From contig RAZJ01000007.1 in NCBI GenBank assembly GCA_003612625.1, positions 1-64,000 on the forward strand: a DNA stretch of 64,000 nucleotides, read 5' to 3'. Below are positions 24,493 to 32,570 of the stretch, in pieces; positions within the stretch are counted from its first letter, which is position 1, and every line of letters starts with the position of its first letter. The notes under the pieces were generated by a model. The model did no database searches and was not told the DNA's origin. It saw nothing but the letters and a program-made list of their open reading frames with translations. Both the position numbers and the translations under genes were made by a program. This DNA is from a bacterium 1XD42-1 (GTDB lineage: Bacteria > Bacillota > Clostridia > Oscillospirales > Ruminococcaceae).

Positions 24493-25010
24493 TTTTGATC
24501 CCTGCTTTCTTTTTTATTTTCAGCGCATTCTTTTGCCTGCCCGGTCAGGATTTCTAACCCATGTTCCAATGCAGGCAAAATACAGGTTAAAGATTCCTGG
24601 ACAGCTTTTGGGCTGCCGGGAAGGTTTATAATCAAAGTTCTCCGGCGCAAAGCGGCTACGGATCTGGAAAGCATGGCACGATTGGTTATTTTCATGCTTT
24701 CAGCCCGCATGGCTTCCGGAATGCCGGGAACCATCCGTTCTGCAATATCGGTGGTAGCTTCCGGGGTAAAATCCCGTGGGGAAAATCCTGTCCCGCCTGT
24801 GGTAAGGATCAGATCTGCAATTTCTTCGTCACATAAATGGCGCATAGCCTCTGCCAGCATATTCCGGTCATCCGGAAGGATTGCATAGTAAGCAATGGAA
24901 TAGCCAGCTTCCCGCAGAATTTTCTGAACCAAAAGCCCGCTGGCATCCTGCCGTTCTCCAGAAAATCCTTTATCGCTGGCAGTAATGACTGCCGCCCGGA
25001 ATTCAGACAT
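24489..25010 (-). CDS. mogA: Molybdopterin adenylyltransferase (MogA/MoaB family)
   Basis: 173 residues. Members adenylylate molybdopterin ahead of molybdate insertion. The family core is present: AAVITASDKGFSGERQDASG at the start, LILTTGGTGFSPRDFTPEA in the middle, and TLIINLPGSPKAVQE towards the end. The ATG at 25010 has GGAGGTG close upstream, and the preceding MOSC gene overlaps it by 8 bases. Order moaA-MOSC-mogA is a common compact Moco arrangement in clostridia. MoaB and MogA cannot be told apart from the motifs alone. Confidence 0.92.
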   Translation of the reverse strand: MSEFRAAVITASDKGFSGERQDASGLLVQKILREAGYSIAYYAILPDDRNMLAEAMRHLCDEEIADLILTTGGTGFSPRDFTPEATTDIAERMVPGIPEAMRAESMKITNRAMLSRSVAALRRRTLIINLPGSPKAVQESLTCILPALEHGLEILTGQAKECAENKKESRDQK

Positions 25011-25440
25011 AACGCACCTCCATCTGATCTCCAACAGAAATGGTACCGCCGATTAAAACACGGGCAAAAACCCCTTCTGTTGGCATAATACATTCTCCCA
25101 TTTTCTGATAGATTTGACAATGGCTGTGGCATTCCTTCCCGATTTGCGTCATTTCCAAAAGGACCCCATTACATTCCAAAAGAGTCCCTACCGGAAGGCT
25201 CCGGAAATCGATTCCTTCCACCACTAAATTCTCTCCAAAAGCGCCGTCGTCTACTTCAGCGCCCCTTGCCCGGAAAGCCTGGATTTTATCATAAGAAAGC
25301 AGGCTGACCTGACGGTGCCAGTCCCCGGCATGGGCATCATTTTCAATTCCCCAGTTTTCCCGGAAAAGGGCTTTCCCAATATTCTTTTTTTGCGTACCCC
25401 GTTTTTCACTGATACAAACGGCAATGACTTTGCCTTCCAT
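25003..25440 (-). CDS. MOSC domain protein
   Basis: 145-residue single MOSC domain (molybdenum cofactor sulfurase C-terminal domain), with GDWHRQVSLLSYDKI, GAFGENLVVEGI, and the conserved Cys segment IGKECHSHCQIYQKMGECIM. MOSC proteins bind or transfer sulfur or handle mature Moco; this short stand-alone form is typical of Moco operons in anaerobes. It lies 4 bases after moaA and overlaps mogA, so all three are on one message. Confidence 0.9.
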   Translation of the reverse strand: MEGKVIAVCISEKRGTQKKNIGKALFRENWGIENDAHAGDWHRQVSLLSYDKIQAFRARGAEVDDGAFGENLVVEGIDFRSLPVGTLLECNGVLLEMTQIGKECHSHCQIYQKMGECIMPTEGVFARVLIGGTISVGDQMEVRYV

Positions 25441-25444
25441 CTAT

Positions 25445-26407
25445 CTATCCTCCTATTTGTGCCATGCTGCCGGGCAATGGATGGTGTGCGCCAAATTGAT
25501 GGCCTTCCGGCTTATGGGTAATGGCCTCCTTCATCAAGCTTACCAGTTCTTCATTTCCGATCCCATCCCGCAGAAGCTGCCGCAAATCAAGGCCCTGATC
25601 GGAATCCAGGCATAATTTTAAAAAACCGGAAGATGTCAGCCGTATCCGGTTGCAGCAATGGCAGAATTTTTCCGTTACCGCGCTGATAAATCCGATCCGG
25701 CCTGTAAATCCTTCCAGGGTTTCATAAACAGCAGGCCCATTGCCTTTTTTGCCGGTGGGCTTTAAAGGCCCATAGCGGGATACCAGCAGGGAACGCAGCG
25801 CCTGGCTGGAAAGCCCTGTCCCCATATGCCCCTGGCCGATTGGCATTTCTTCAATAAAGCGTACATCAATGGGGGAATCCTTTGCCAGCTTCGCAATAGA
25901 CAATAAATCTTCCCTGTCCGAAGCATAAGAAGGAACACAGTTGATCCGTACCTGAAGGCCGGCAGACAAAGCCGCAGAAATCCCATTTAAAACCTGCGGG
26001 AAGCAGTCCCGACGGGTAATTTTAAAAAATTGGGAAGGATTAAAAGAATCCAGGCTTATATTGACAATTTCAATTCCGGCATGGGCTAAATCCTGCGCAT
26101 ATTCCTTTAATAAAACACCATTTGTGGTTATGGTAATCTGCTGGATGCCTGGGATTGCCCGTAAACGGCGGGCCAGATCCGGCAGGCCCTGACGGGTTAA
26201 AGGTTCCCCGCCTGTCAATTTTAATTTGGTAATGCCAAGCTTGGCGGCACAGATACAAACCCGTTCTATTTCTTCAAAAGATAATAAATCCTGACGGGGA
26301 AGCAAAGGGATACCTTCTGGGGGCATACAGTAAACACAGCGGAGATTGCACCGGTCTGTTACGCTCACCCGTAGATAATCAATGGAACGCCCCATAAGAT
26401 CCTGCAT
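25445..26407 (-). CDS. moaA: GTP 3',8-cyclase MoaA
   Basis: 320-residue radical SAM enzyme that catalyses the first step of molybdopterin synthesis. The N-terminal cluster motif CNLRCVYC (near residues 20-27) binds the SAM [4Fe-4S] centre. The C-terminal CHCCNRIRLTSSGFLKLC holds the second cluster that binds substrate, and the chain ends in the conserved double glycine. TGGEPLTR and ITTNGVLL are also present. First gene of the operon behind a strong promoter with a palindrome in the leader. No moaC, moaE or moeA is present in the window. Confidence 0.96.
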   Translation of the reverse strand: MQDLMGRSIDYLRVSVTDRCNLRCVYCMPPEGIPLLPRQDLLSFEEIERVCICAAKLGITKLKLTGGEPLTRQGLPDLARRLRAIPGIQQITITTNGVLLKEYAQDLAHAGIEIVNISLDSFNPSQFFKITRRDCFPQVLNGISAALSAGLQVRINCVPSYASDREDLLSIAKLAKDSPIDVRFIEEMPIGQGHMGTGLSSQALRSLLVSRYGPLKPTGKKGNGPAVYETLEGFTGRIGFISAVTEKFCHCCNRIRLTSSGFLKLCLDSDQGLDLRQLLRDGIGNEELVSLMKEAITHKPEGHQFGAHHPLPGSMAQIGG

Positions 26408-26453
26408 CAGGTTCCCCTCCTTTTCCCAGTAAAATCCGATTTTCAGCCATAAG

Positions 26454-26515
26454 CGATATATTTAAAAAAACATATCGTATATTACCAATTATAGGACTTG
26501 TTGAGAAAAAGTCAA
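26454..26515 (-). promoter_or_regulatory. moaA promoter and palindromic operator
   Basis: TTGACT (26510-26515), 16-bp spacer, TATAAT (26488-26493). Just inside the transcript, CGATATATT-N6-AACATATCG (26454-26477) is a near-perfect palindrome. AT-rich sites of this general shape are bound by molybdate-responsive ModE-type proteins; the match is by general resemblance only. Confidence 0.6.
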
Positions 26516-26533
26516 CCCTTCAAAAAAATTTTG

Positions 26534-27835
26534 TCAGGTAGAATAAAAATATTTTATGGAAACAGGCAATGTGACTGTAAATCGGGTGCCGCCATTTTCC
26601 CCGTCGGATACCGTAAGGCTTCCACGGTGCAGGGCAGCGATTTCCCAGGCAATGGACAATCCCAATCCGTAATGTTCCCGGCTGCTGCGGGAACGGTCAG
26701 CCCGGTAAAACCGTTCAAAAATCCGTGTTTTTTCTTCGTCCGGAATGCCTGGCCCGTTATCCGTTATATGGAAACGGAGGGTACGGTCTTTGGCTTCTGC
26801 CTCCAAAAGGACAGAACCTCCGGCAGGCGTATAAGAAAGGGCATTTTCAATCAGGATAGACAGAAGCTGGAGGATACGCTGGCCGTCACACCGTATTCTG
26901 GGCAGATCCTCTTTTGGCGGGAGGACAGATAAAGCAATCTGTTTGCGGAGGGCAACAGGCTCAAAATTTTCATAAGCTGTCAGCAATAGCGTTTCCGGTT
27001 CTTCCAAAGCCATACATAATGTTAAGCGCTGGCTGTCTGCCCCAGCCAATGTCAGCAAATCCGAAGCAAGCCGGGATAAACGGATACATTCTCCTGAAAT
27101 GGTGCGGGCAAATCGTTCCATTTGTTCCGGAGAAGCATGCTGCAAACCGTCTGCACTGGTTTGGATGACAGCCAGAGGGGAGCGGATCTCATGGGCGGCA
27201 GCGGAAACAAATTCCATTTGCCGTTTGCGGCTTTCCAGAATGGGCTGGATTGCACGATTGGTAAAAAAGAAGGAAAAAAGGGTCAGGCAAAGAAACGCCA
27301 AAAACAAGCTGACAGCAAATAAACGGCGCAGCCGTAAAATTTGCGGGGTGGGCTTGTAAACAACGAATCCAACCCATCCATTGGGAACAGGCGCAGTCCC
27401 GACAGCCGTAAAAAATTTTTCACCATCTATCCCCATTGGAAACAGCACAAATTCCGGAAGCAATCCTTTTGGCGGATTGGACAAATCAATTCCTTGCTGA
27501 CAGGCGGTTGCCATTGCCATAGAAATCACCTGCATATCCCGGCCCTTCCCATGGAGGAAGGGCTTGCCATGCTCTTCTAAATAAATGGTTAAATTGCCGG
27601 AAGTTTCTGTTTGGGAAAGCCATCCCTGGTCAATGGCAGAAGCGTCCCGAAGATAAAGAATAATGGAATCCAAACTGGTATGGAATTCTTCTTTTGTCCG
27701 TTCCTGGAGCTGGGTTTCAGAAAAGAAAAGGGAAACCAAAGTCATACTGGTTAAAACCAGTCCGGTTACCAATGTACAGGCAATGGTTAAACGGAAATGA
27801 AGCTGTGAAAACAGGGGAGATTTTTCTTTTGCCAT
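26534..27835 (-). CDS. Sensor histidine kinase
   Basis: 433 residues. Topology: TM1 (IACTLVTGLVLTSMTLVSLF), an extracellular sensor region of about 130 residues, TM2 (FAVSLFLAFLCLTLFSFFF), then the transmitter. H-box FVSAAAHEIRSPLAVIQ, N-box LSILIENALSYTP, G1 DNGPGIPDEEK, F-box IFERFYRADRS, G2 HYGLGLSIAW. The gene starts directly at the stop codon of its response regulator. The pair diverges from the transport operon at 28640 across a shared palindrome, so transported solutes or envelope stress are possible signals. Confidence 0.95.
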   Translation of the reverse strand: MAKEKSPLFSQLHFRLTIACTLVTGLVLTSMTLVSLFFSETQLQERTKEEFHTSLDSIILYLRDASAIDQGWLSQTETSGNLTIYLEEHGKPFLHGKGRDMQVISMAMATACQQGIDLSNPPKGLLPEFVLFPMGIDGEKFFTAVGTAPVPNGWVGFVVYKPTPQILRLRRLFAVSLFLAFLCLTLFSFFFTNRAIQPILESRKRQMEFVSAAAHEIRSPLAVIQTSADGLQHASPEQMERFARTISGECIRLSRLASDLLTLAGADSQRLTLCMALEEPETLLLTAYENFEPVALRKQIALSVLPPKEDLPRIRCDGQRILQLLSILIENALSYTPAGGSVLLEAEAKDRTLRFHITDNGPGIPDEEKTRIFERFYRADRSRSSREHYGLGLSIAWEIAALHRGSLTVSDGENGGTRFTVTLPVSIKYFYST

Positions 27836-28510
27836 TTAACCGGCCTCCAGGCAGTAGCCTATGCCACGTATGGTTTCAATATGGAGGGTACTTCCAACGG
27901 TATGAAGCCTGCGGCGGAGAAAATGAATATAGCTGTCCAGGTTACATTCTTCCACTCCGGCATCCGGCCCCCAGACCCGCGCCAGAAGCACATCACGAGG
28001 TAAAGTCTGTCCCAGATTCTGCAATAGGAATGCCATAAAAACGCTTTCCCGTTTGGAAAGGCGGCAAGTCCCAGACTGGCCCTCAAGAATCCCGCTGATA
28101 GGGGTAAAAATAACATCATGAACCGAAAGTTTCCCTTTATTTTCCCATTGGCGGGGCCTCCGGCCCATAGCCCGAACCCGTGCCAATAATTCGTCCATGG
28201 CAAAGGGTTTTACCAAGTAATCATCTGCTCCGGCGTCTAACCCGCCGACCCGTTCGCCAACAGAGCCTAAAGCCGTTACCAAAACCACGGGAATGGCAAT
28301 ACCCTCTGCCCGTATCCTTTTTAATATGGAAATCCCGTCCATAACAGGAAGCATCCGATCTAATAAAATTAAATCATGGGCTTGCTGGAGAATCCAGCGC
28401 AATCCGTCATCCCCTTCATGGCAGGCGTCTACAATATGGCCCTCCCGTTCCAAAGCAAAAATAATGGCTTCACATAATTTTTCATCATCTTCCACCAATA
28501 AAATCCGCAT
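27836..28510 (-). CDS. OmpR/PhoB-family response regulator
   Basis: 224 residues. Receiver domain with acidic pocket LLVEDDEKL, phospho-acceptor Asp in LILLDRMLPVMDG, conserved Thr/Lys in LVTALGS and DDYLVKPFAMDEL. The DNA-binding winged helix shows LSKRESVFMAFLLQNLGQ, VDSYIHFLRRRL-like NLDSYIHFLRRRL, and IETIRGIGYCLE at the end. The ATG at 28510 has GGGAG 8 bases upstream; a GTG nine bases earlier is possible. Likely binds the inverted repeat at 28546-28585 between itself and the transport operon. Confidence 0.95.
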   Translation of the reverse strand: MRILLVEDDEKLCEAIIFALEREGHIVDACHEGDDGLRWILQQAHDLILLDRMLPVMDGISILKRIRAEGIAIPVVLVTALGSVGERVGGLDAGADDYLVKPFAMDELLARVRAMGRRPRQWENKGKLSVHDVIFTPISGILEGQSGTCRLSKRESVFMAFLLQNLGQTLPRDVLLARVWGPDAGVEECNLDSYIHFLRRRLHTVGSTLHIETIRGIGYCLEAG

Positions 28511-28529
28511 GTCAACCACTCCCCCTTTC

Positions 28530-28601
28530 AGTATACCATAAGAATCTTAAAATTTCCTGAAAAAATTTTTCCAGAAAATTTTAAGTTTTTTTTGCTATAC
28601 T
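28530..28601. promoter_or_regulatory. Divergent promoters sharing a 15-bp inverted repeat
   Basis: Left promoter: extended -10 TGGTATACT with the -10 at 28530-28535 (minus strand). Right promoter: extended -10 TGCTATACT with the -10 at 28596-28601. Neither has a recognisable -35. Between them an inverted repeat, CTTAAAATTTCCTGA (28546-28560) against CCAGAAAATTTTAAG (28571-28585), covers both -35 regions. This is how a site for an activating OmpR-family regulator is expected to look. Confidence 0.7.
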
Positions 28602-28639
28602 AATCCATAGAAAAATCCAAAAAAAGGGGATTGGTATCT

Positions 28640-30892
28640 ATGCGGTTAAAATCGGTTGTCAGCCTGCTTTGTGCCATAGGGCTTTTGTTCAGCGGCTGTG
28701 CCAGCGGCAGCCCGCCTGTTTTTGGCGGGGAAAAAGGTGAAACGCCCCAGGCCAAAGGGCGTTATTTAGAAAAAGAAATCCATTTTCCATCAGAAGCCCA
28801 GCAAGTATATGATATACGTCAGGAGGCTTCCGGAGAATTAGAGATTTTTTGTAATTTGGACATGGCAGAGAGCCTCTATCAAGGCTACCGTTCCAAAGAC
28901 CAGGGAAAAACCTGGGAAAAATATACACCCCCTTGGCAAACTGCTTTAGAAGAACAGAAAATAGGCGTGAATTATGGAATTTATTTAAAAGATAGGTTCT
29001 TTGCCAGCGGATATGGGGAAGATAACGAAAGTAAGGAGTATATTTTTTATGATGACGGGACAATGAAAGCATTTGAAGAACCGTTTGCATCGGAAAGCGG
29101 GGCCGGGGTAAACGGCGTCAGGGAGGCTGAAAATGGGGATTTGGTTTACTGCCACTATTTCCAGCTTCTGCAAAGGGACCCGGAAGGAAACTTAAAATAT
29201 ACCTATGAAGCGGATAATCCATCTTTCCAGGGGAACCAGGGTTCTTATACGCTTTATGGAAATCAAATGGCGGTAGCCAGGGATGACAGTATACAGATTT
29301 ACGATTTGGAAACAGGAGAAGCCCTGGAAACCATAGAACAGGACAGCTTAGAACGGGTATATAAAACCTTCACTGGGATGGGGATGGCAAAGCGGGTTAT
29401 TACCGTATCGGAAGAAGAAAATGCTTTCTATTACTGCGATCAAACCGGAATTTACCGGAGGATGCTGGATGGCAGTATTTCCGAACGGTTAGCCAATGGG
29501 GAATTAACCTCCTTATCCATGCCGACCATTTCTTTAGAACGGCTGTTATTACAGCCTAATGGGGATTTGCTGGTATGGGCATACAATAATGAAACGCCTG
29601 TTTTATTACAGTACCATTATGATCCGGAAGCCCCTGTCGTACCAAATACAGAACTGCGGATTTTCAGCCTACATGGGAATAAGACCATCCGTCAGGCAAT
29701 CGGCATGTTCCAACGGGAAAATCCAGATGTAAAACTCACTTATGAAGTGGGGGTAACAGAAGAAAACCAATCTTCTGCTGACGCAATCCGCACCTTCCAT
29801 ACAAAGCTGCTGGCAGGAGATGGGCCGGATATTATTGTTTTAGACGGGCTGCCGATTAACAGCTATATCAAAAAAGGTATTTTAGCGGATCTGACTGGTT
29901 CCCAATCGGAAACAGTAAAAGGGATGCTGCCGAATATTGCAGCTTCTTTCCAAAAAGAAAAGGGCTTATATGCTTTACCCTGTCGTTTTTCTGTATTGAT
30001 GGCAGCATTAGGGCCGGAGGGGCCTGGGAAAGGCACAACATTGGAACAATTAACAGCCTGGCTGGAGCAGCAGCCTGACAGCAGCATTTATTGTTCCATG
30101 CCCGAAATTTTATTACGGACTTTTGCTCCATTGCTGGCAGTGGATTGGTTCCAGGAAGATGGTTCTGTCAACCGGGAAGGCTTTTTAAAATCCCTTACAT
30201 TATTAGAACGGCTGTCCAAGCAAAAAGGCGCACAGAATTATGCGTATACCTATGATGAGGACAGGGAGTCTGTATTGGATTTGGAATTTAGTGCTGTGGG
30301 ATTTGCAGGGAAAGGGGTTACAGCAGATTTGGGTCCCCTTACCAAAATCCGTTCCGCAACGGCTGCCAAGGCGGCTCTTGACCGATTAGGCGGTGGGAGC
30401 TTTTTCCCATTGGCAGGGGAAAAAGGGAGTGTATTTACTCCGGCAGCGATTTTAAGCATCAATGCCGCCACCAAACAGCCGGAATTAGCGGGGAAATTTA
30501 TTTCTTTTGCCTTATCTCCGGAAGTCCTTTCCTATGATTTAGAAGACGGCCTTGCTTCCAACCGGACAGCATTATTAAAAAGCATGGAATCCCCTTTTCC
30601 CGAAGACGGGGGGGCAACTTATTATGTCATGAGCATTATGGTTGTTGATGAGGAGGGCCAGGAAGAATATGTCCCTTATGAATTGAGGGCCCCATGGCCT
30701 GCGGATAAAACTTTTTTACCCAATTTAGCGGCCGATCTGGAAGAAGTGAAAATCCCTTCCATTGTAGATGAAGCCCTGTTGGAAATTGCAATGGAAAAGG
30801 CAAACGGCTATTTTGAAGGAAACGGGACTTTGGAGGAAGAAGCGGATGAGTTCGCGAAAAAAGCAGGGCTGTATTTGGCGGAAATGGAATAA
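28640..30892 (+). CDS. Lipoprotein: N-terminal propeller-like region fused to an extracellular solute-binding domain
   Basis: 750 residues with a lipobox (LLFSGC, Cys near 20). Residues of about 40-340 look like a beta-propeller of sialidase/BNR type: YRSKDQGKTWEKY matches an Asp-box, and short beta-rich repeats follow. Residues of about 345-750 form a family 1 solute-binding fold: LRIFSLHGNKTIRQAIGMFQ, NPDVKLTYEVG, LAGDGPDIIVLDGLPINSYI, LYALPCRF, ALPEVLSYDL-like ALSPEVLSYD. Binding proteins of sugar importers are normally about 430 residues, so the added sensor-like domain is unusual. Two importer-type permeases follow directly. The ligand is unknown. Confidence 0.85.
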   Translation: MRLKSVVSLLCAIGLLFSGCASGSPPVFGGEKGETPQAKGRYLEKEIHFPSEAQQVYDIRQEASGELEIFCNLDMAESLYQGYRSKDQGKTWEKYTPPWQTALEEQKIGVNYGIYLKDRFFASGYGEDNESKEYIFYDDGTMKAFEEPFASESGAGVNGVREAENGDLVYCHYFQLLQRDPEGNLKYTYEADNPSFQGNQGSYTLYGNQMAVARDDSIQIYDLETGEALETIEQDSLERVYKTFTGMGMAKRVITVSEEENAFYYCDQTGIYRRMLDGSISERLANGELTSLSMPTISLERLLLQPNGDLLVWAYNNETPVLLQYHYDPEAPVVPNTELRIFSLHGNKTIRQAIGMFQRENPDVKLTYEVGVTEENQSSADAIRTFHTKLLAGDGPDIIVLDGLPINSYIKKGILADLTGSQSETVKGMLPNIAASFQKEKGLYALPCRFSVLMAALGPEGPGKGTTLEQLTAWLEQQPDSSIYCSMPEILLRTFAPLLAVDWFQEDGSVNREGFLKSLTLLERLSKQKGAQNYAYTYDEDRESVLDLEFSAVGFAGKGVTADLGPLTKIRSATAAKAALDRLGGGSFFPLAGEKGSVFTPAAILSINAATKQPELAGKFISFALSPEVLSYDLEDGLASNRTALLKSMESPFPEDGGATYYVMSIMVVDEEGQEEYVPYELRAPWPADKTFLPNLAADLEEVKIPSIVDEALLEIAMEKANGYFEGNGTLEEEADEFAKKAGLYLAEME

Positions 30893-31718
30893 AACAAAAG
30901 ATTTCCTCTTTTTATTGCCAAGCCTGGCAGGGGTATCGCTGTTTGTGCTGATCCCGTTCTGTGACGTATTGCGCCGCAGCTTTACCTCTGCCCTGGGCGG
31001 GCAGTTTGCAGGGTTCCAAAATTACCGGGCTGTTTTTAGCAACCAGGCTTTCCGGTTAGCCGCAAAAAATACACTTCTTTTTATGGGGGTATCTGTCCCA
31101 TTTTTAATGGTTCTTTCTTTGGGGCTGGCTTTGGCGTTATATGTCCTGCCGGAAGCTTCCCGATTCTTCCGGACAACATTCCTGCTGCCTATGGCAGTCC
31201 CTGTAGCTTCTATTGCACTGCTTTGGCAGGTTTTGTTCCATAAAAGCGGGTTGATCAATGGCTGGTTCCATGGGATAGGGATTTCCCCCATAGACTGGAT
31301 GGGGAGCAAAGCTTCCTTTTGGGTGTTAGTGGCAACTTTTTTGTGGAAAAATTTAGGGTATGATATTGTATTATGGCTGGCAGGTTTAGCGGGGGTGCCA
31401 ATTTCCATACAGGAAGCTGCACAGGTAGATGGTGCAGGGCCTTTCAAAATCTTTTGGCATGTAACCCTCCCAAACCTGCTTCCCACATTTTATACAGTAT
31501 CCGTTTTATCTTTACTGGGGGCACAGAAAGTGTTCCGGGAAGCCTACTTAGCGGCAGGGGAATACCCTCATGAAAGCATCTACTTATTGCAACATTTATT
31601 TAACCATTGGTTTCAGGAATTATCCATTGATAAATTATCTGCTGCCGCAGTCACCATGGCTTTTGGAATATTAGCTGTTGTAATTGGACTGCGGAAGATA
31701 GTGGGAGGATCTGAATGA
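30846..31718 (+). CDS. ABC importer permease, MalF/UgpA type
   Basis: 290 residues with six hydrophobic segments and the cytoplasmic EAA loop EAAQVDGAGPFKIFWHVTLP near residue 190 that docks the ATPase. The N-terminal FLFLLPSLAGVSLFVLIPF is typical of the larger sugar-permease subunit. I placed the start at the ATG at 30846, inside the end of the binding-protein gene (47-base overlap), because GGAGG lies 8 bases before it; no start codon follows before TM1. The overlap implies coupled translation with the binding protein. Confidence 0.9.
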   Translation: MSSRKKQGCIWRKWNKTKDFLFLLPSLAGVSLFVLIPFCDVLRRSFTSALGGQFAGFQNYRAVFSNQAFRLAAKNTLLFMGVSVPFLMVLSLGLALALYVLPEASRFFRTTFLLPMAVPVASIALLWQVLFHKSGLINGWFHGIGISPIDWMGSKASFWVLVATFLWKNLGYDIVLWLAGLAGVPISIQEAAQVDGAGPFKIFWHVTLPNLLPTFYTVSVLSLLGAQKVFREAYLAAGEYPHESIYLLQHLFNHWFQELSIDKLSAAAVTMAFGILAVVIGLRKIVGGSE

Positions 31719-32566
31719 AATGGATGTTAAAAAAGCTGCCTGCATTTCTGTTTTTATCAGCGGCAGCCTTAACCATATGGTTTCCGGTGTTATTTTTAGC
31801 AGGCGGTTCGATTATGGGAAATTTAGAACTTTCCACACGGTTAGCGCCTGTGTTCCAGAAAAAAGAAGGGTTTGCATTTTGGCATATATTGCCCTGTTTT
31901 CCAACAGGGGTTTCCTATTTGGAATTGCTGTTGGATTCCCCATCTTTTTTTGTGATGTTCTGGAATTCTGTTAAAATTGCAGTTTTTCCCTTGCTGGGGC
32001 AGCTTGTAACGGCTGTACCGGCAGCCTGGTGGTTTTCCCGGCATAACAGCCCTTTTGCCAAAGCCCTTTATACTTTATATCTAACGCTTATGTTAATGCC
32101 TTTTCAAGTTACAATGGTTTCGGATTATCTGGTATTGCGCCAGCTTCATTTATTGGATACTTTACAAGGCATTATTTTTCCTGTATTATTTTCAACTTTT
32201 CCTGTCTTTATCATTTACCGTTTCTTTTGTTCCATTCCCAAAGAAGTCATTGAATCTGCACAAATAGATGGAGCCAGTCCTTTCCAAGTTTTTTTCTATA
32301 TTGGGCTTCCACTTGGGAAAACAGGGATTGGAGCTGCTTTGGTATTAGGCTTTTTAGAATATTGGAATTTGTTGGAGCAGCCAATGGCTTTTTTAAAAAC
32401 AAAATATTTATGGCCTTTATCCTTATGGATGCCCCGGATTACAGATGGGAAAATCGGTTTAGCTTTAGCCGCTTCTGTAATGATCTTATTGCCGGCAGCC
32501 TTGGTATTTTTGTGCGGCCAGGATGATTTGGAGCAAGGGATGGCTATGGCAGGACTAAAGGAGTAA
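31715..32566 (+). CDS. ABC importer permease, MalG/UgpE type
   Basis: 283 residues and about six transmembrane segments. EAA loop ESAQIDGASPFQVFFYIGLP near residue 190. It overlaps the preceding permease by 4 bases. Together the two would form the membrane channel of a CUT1-like importer fed by the upstream binding protein. No cognate ATPase is encoded in the operon; many such systems in Gram-positives share one multitask ATPase encoded elsewhere. Confidence 0.9.
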   Translation: MKWMLKKLPAFLFLSAAALTIWFPVLFLAGGSIMGNLELSTRLAPVFQKKEGFAFWHILPCFPTGVSYLELLLDSPSFFVMFWNSVKIAVFPLLGQLVTAVPAAWWFSRHNSPFAKALYTLYLTLMLMPFQVTMVSDYLVLRQLHLLDTLQGIIFPVLFSTFPVFIIYRFFCSIPKEVIESAQIDGASPFQVFFYIGLPLGKTGIGAALVLGFLEYWNLLEQPMAFLKTKYLWPLSLWMPRITDGKIGLALAASVMILLPAALVFLCGQDDLEQGMAMAGLKE

Positions 32567-32570
32567 AAAA

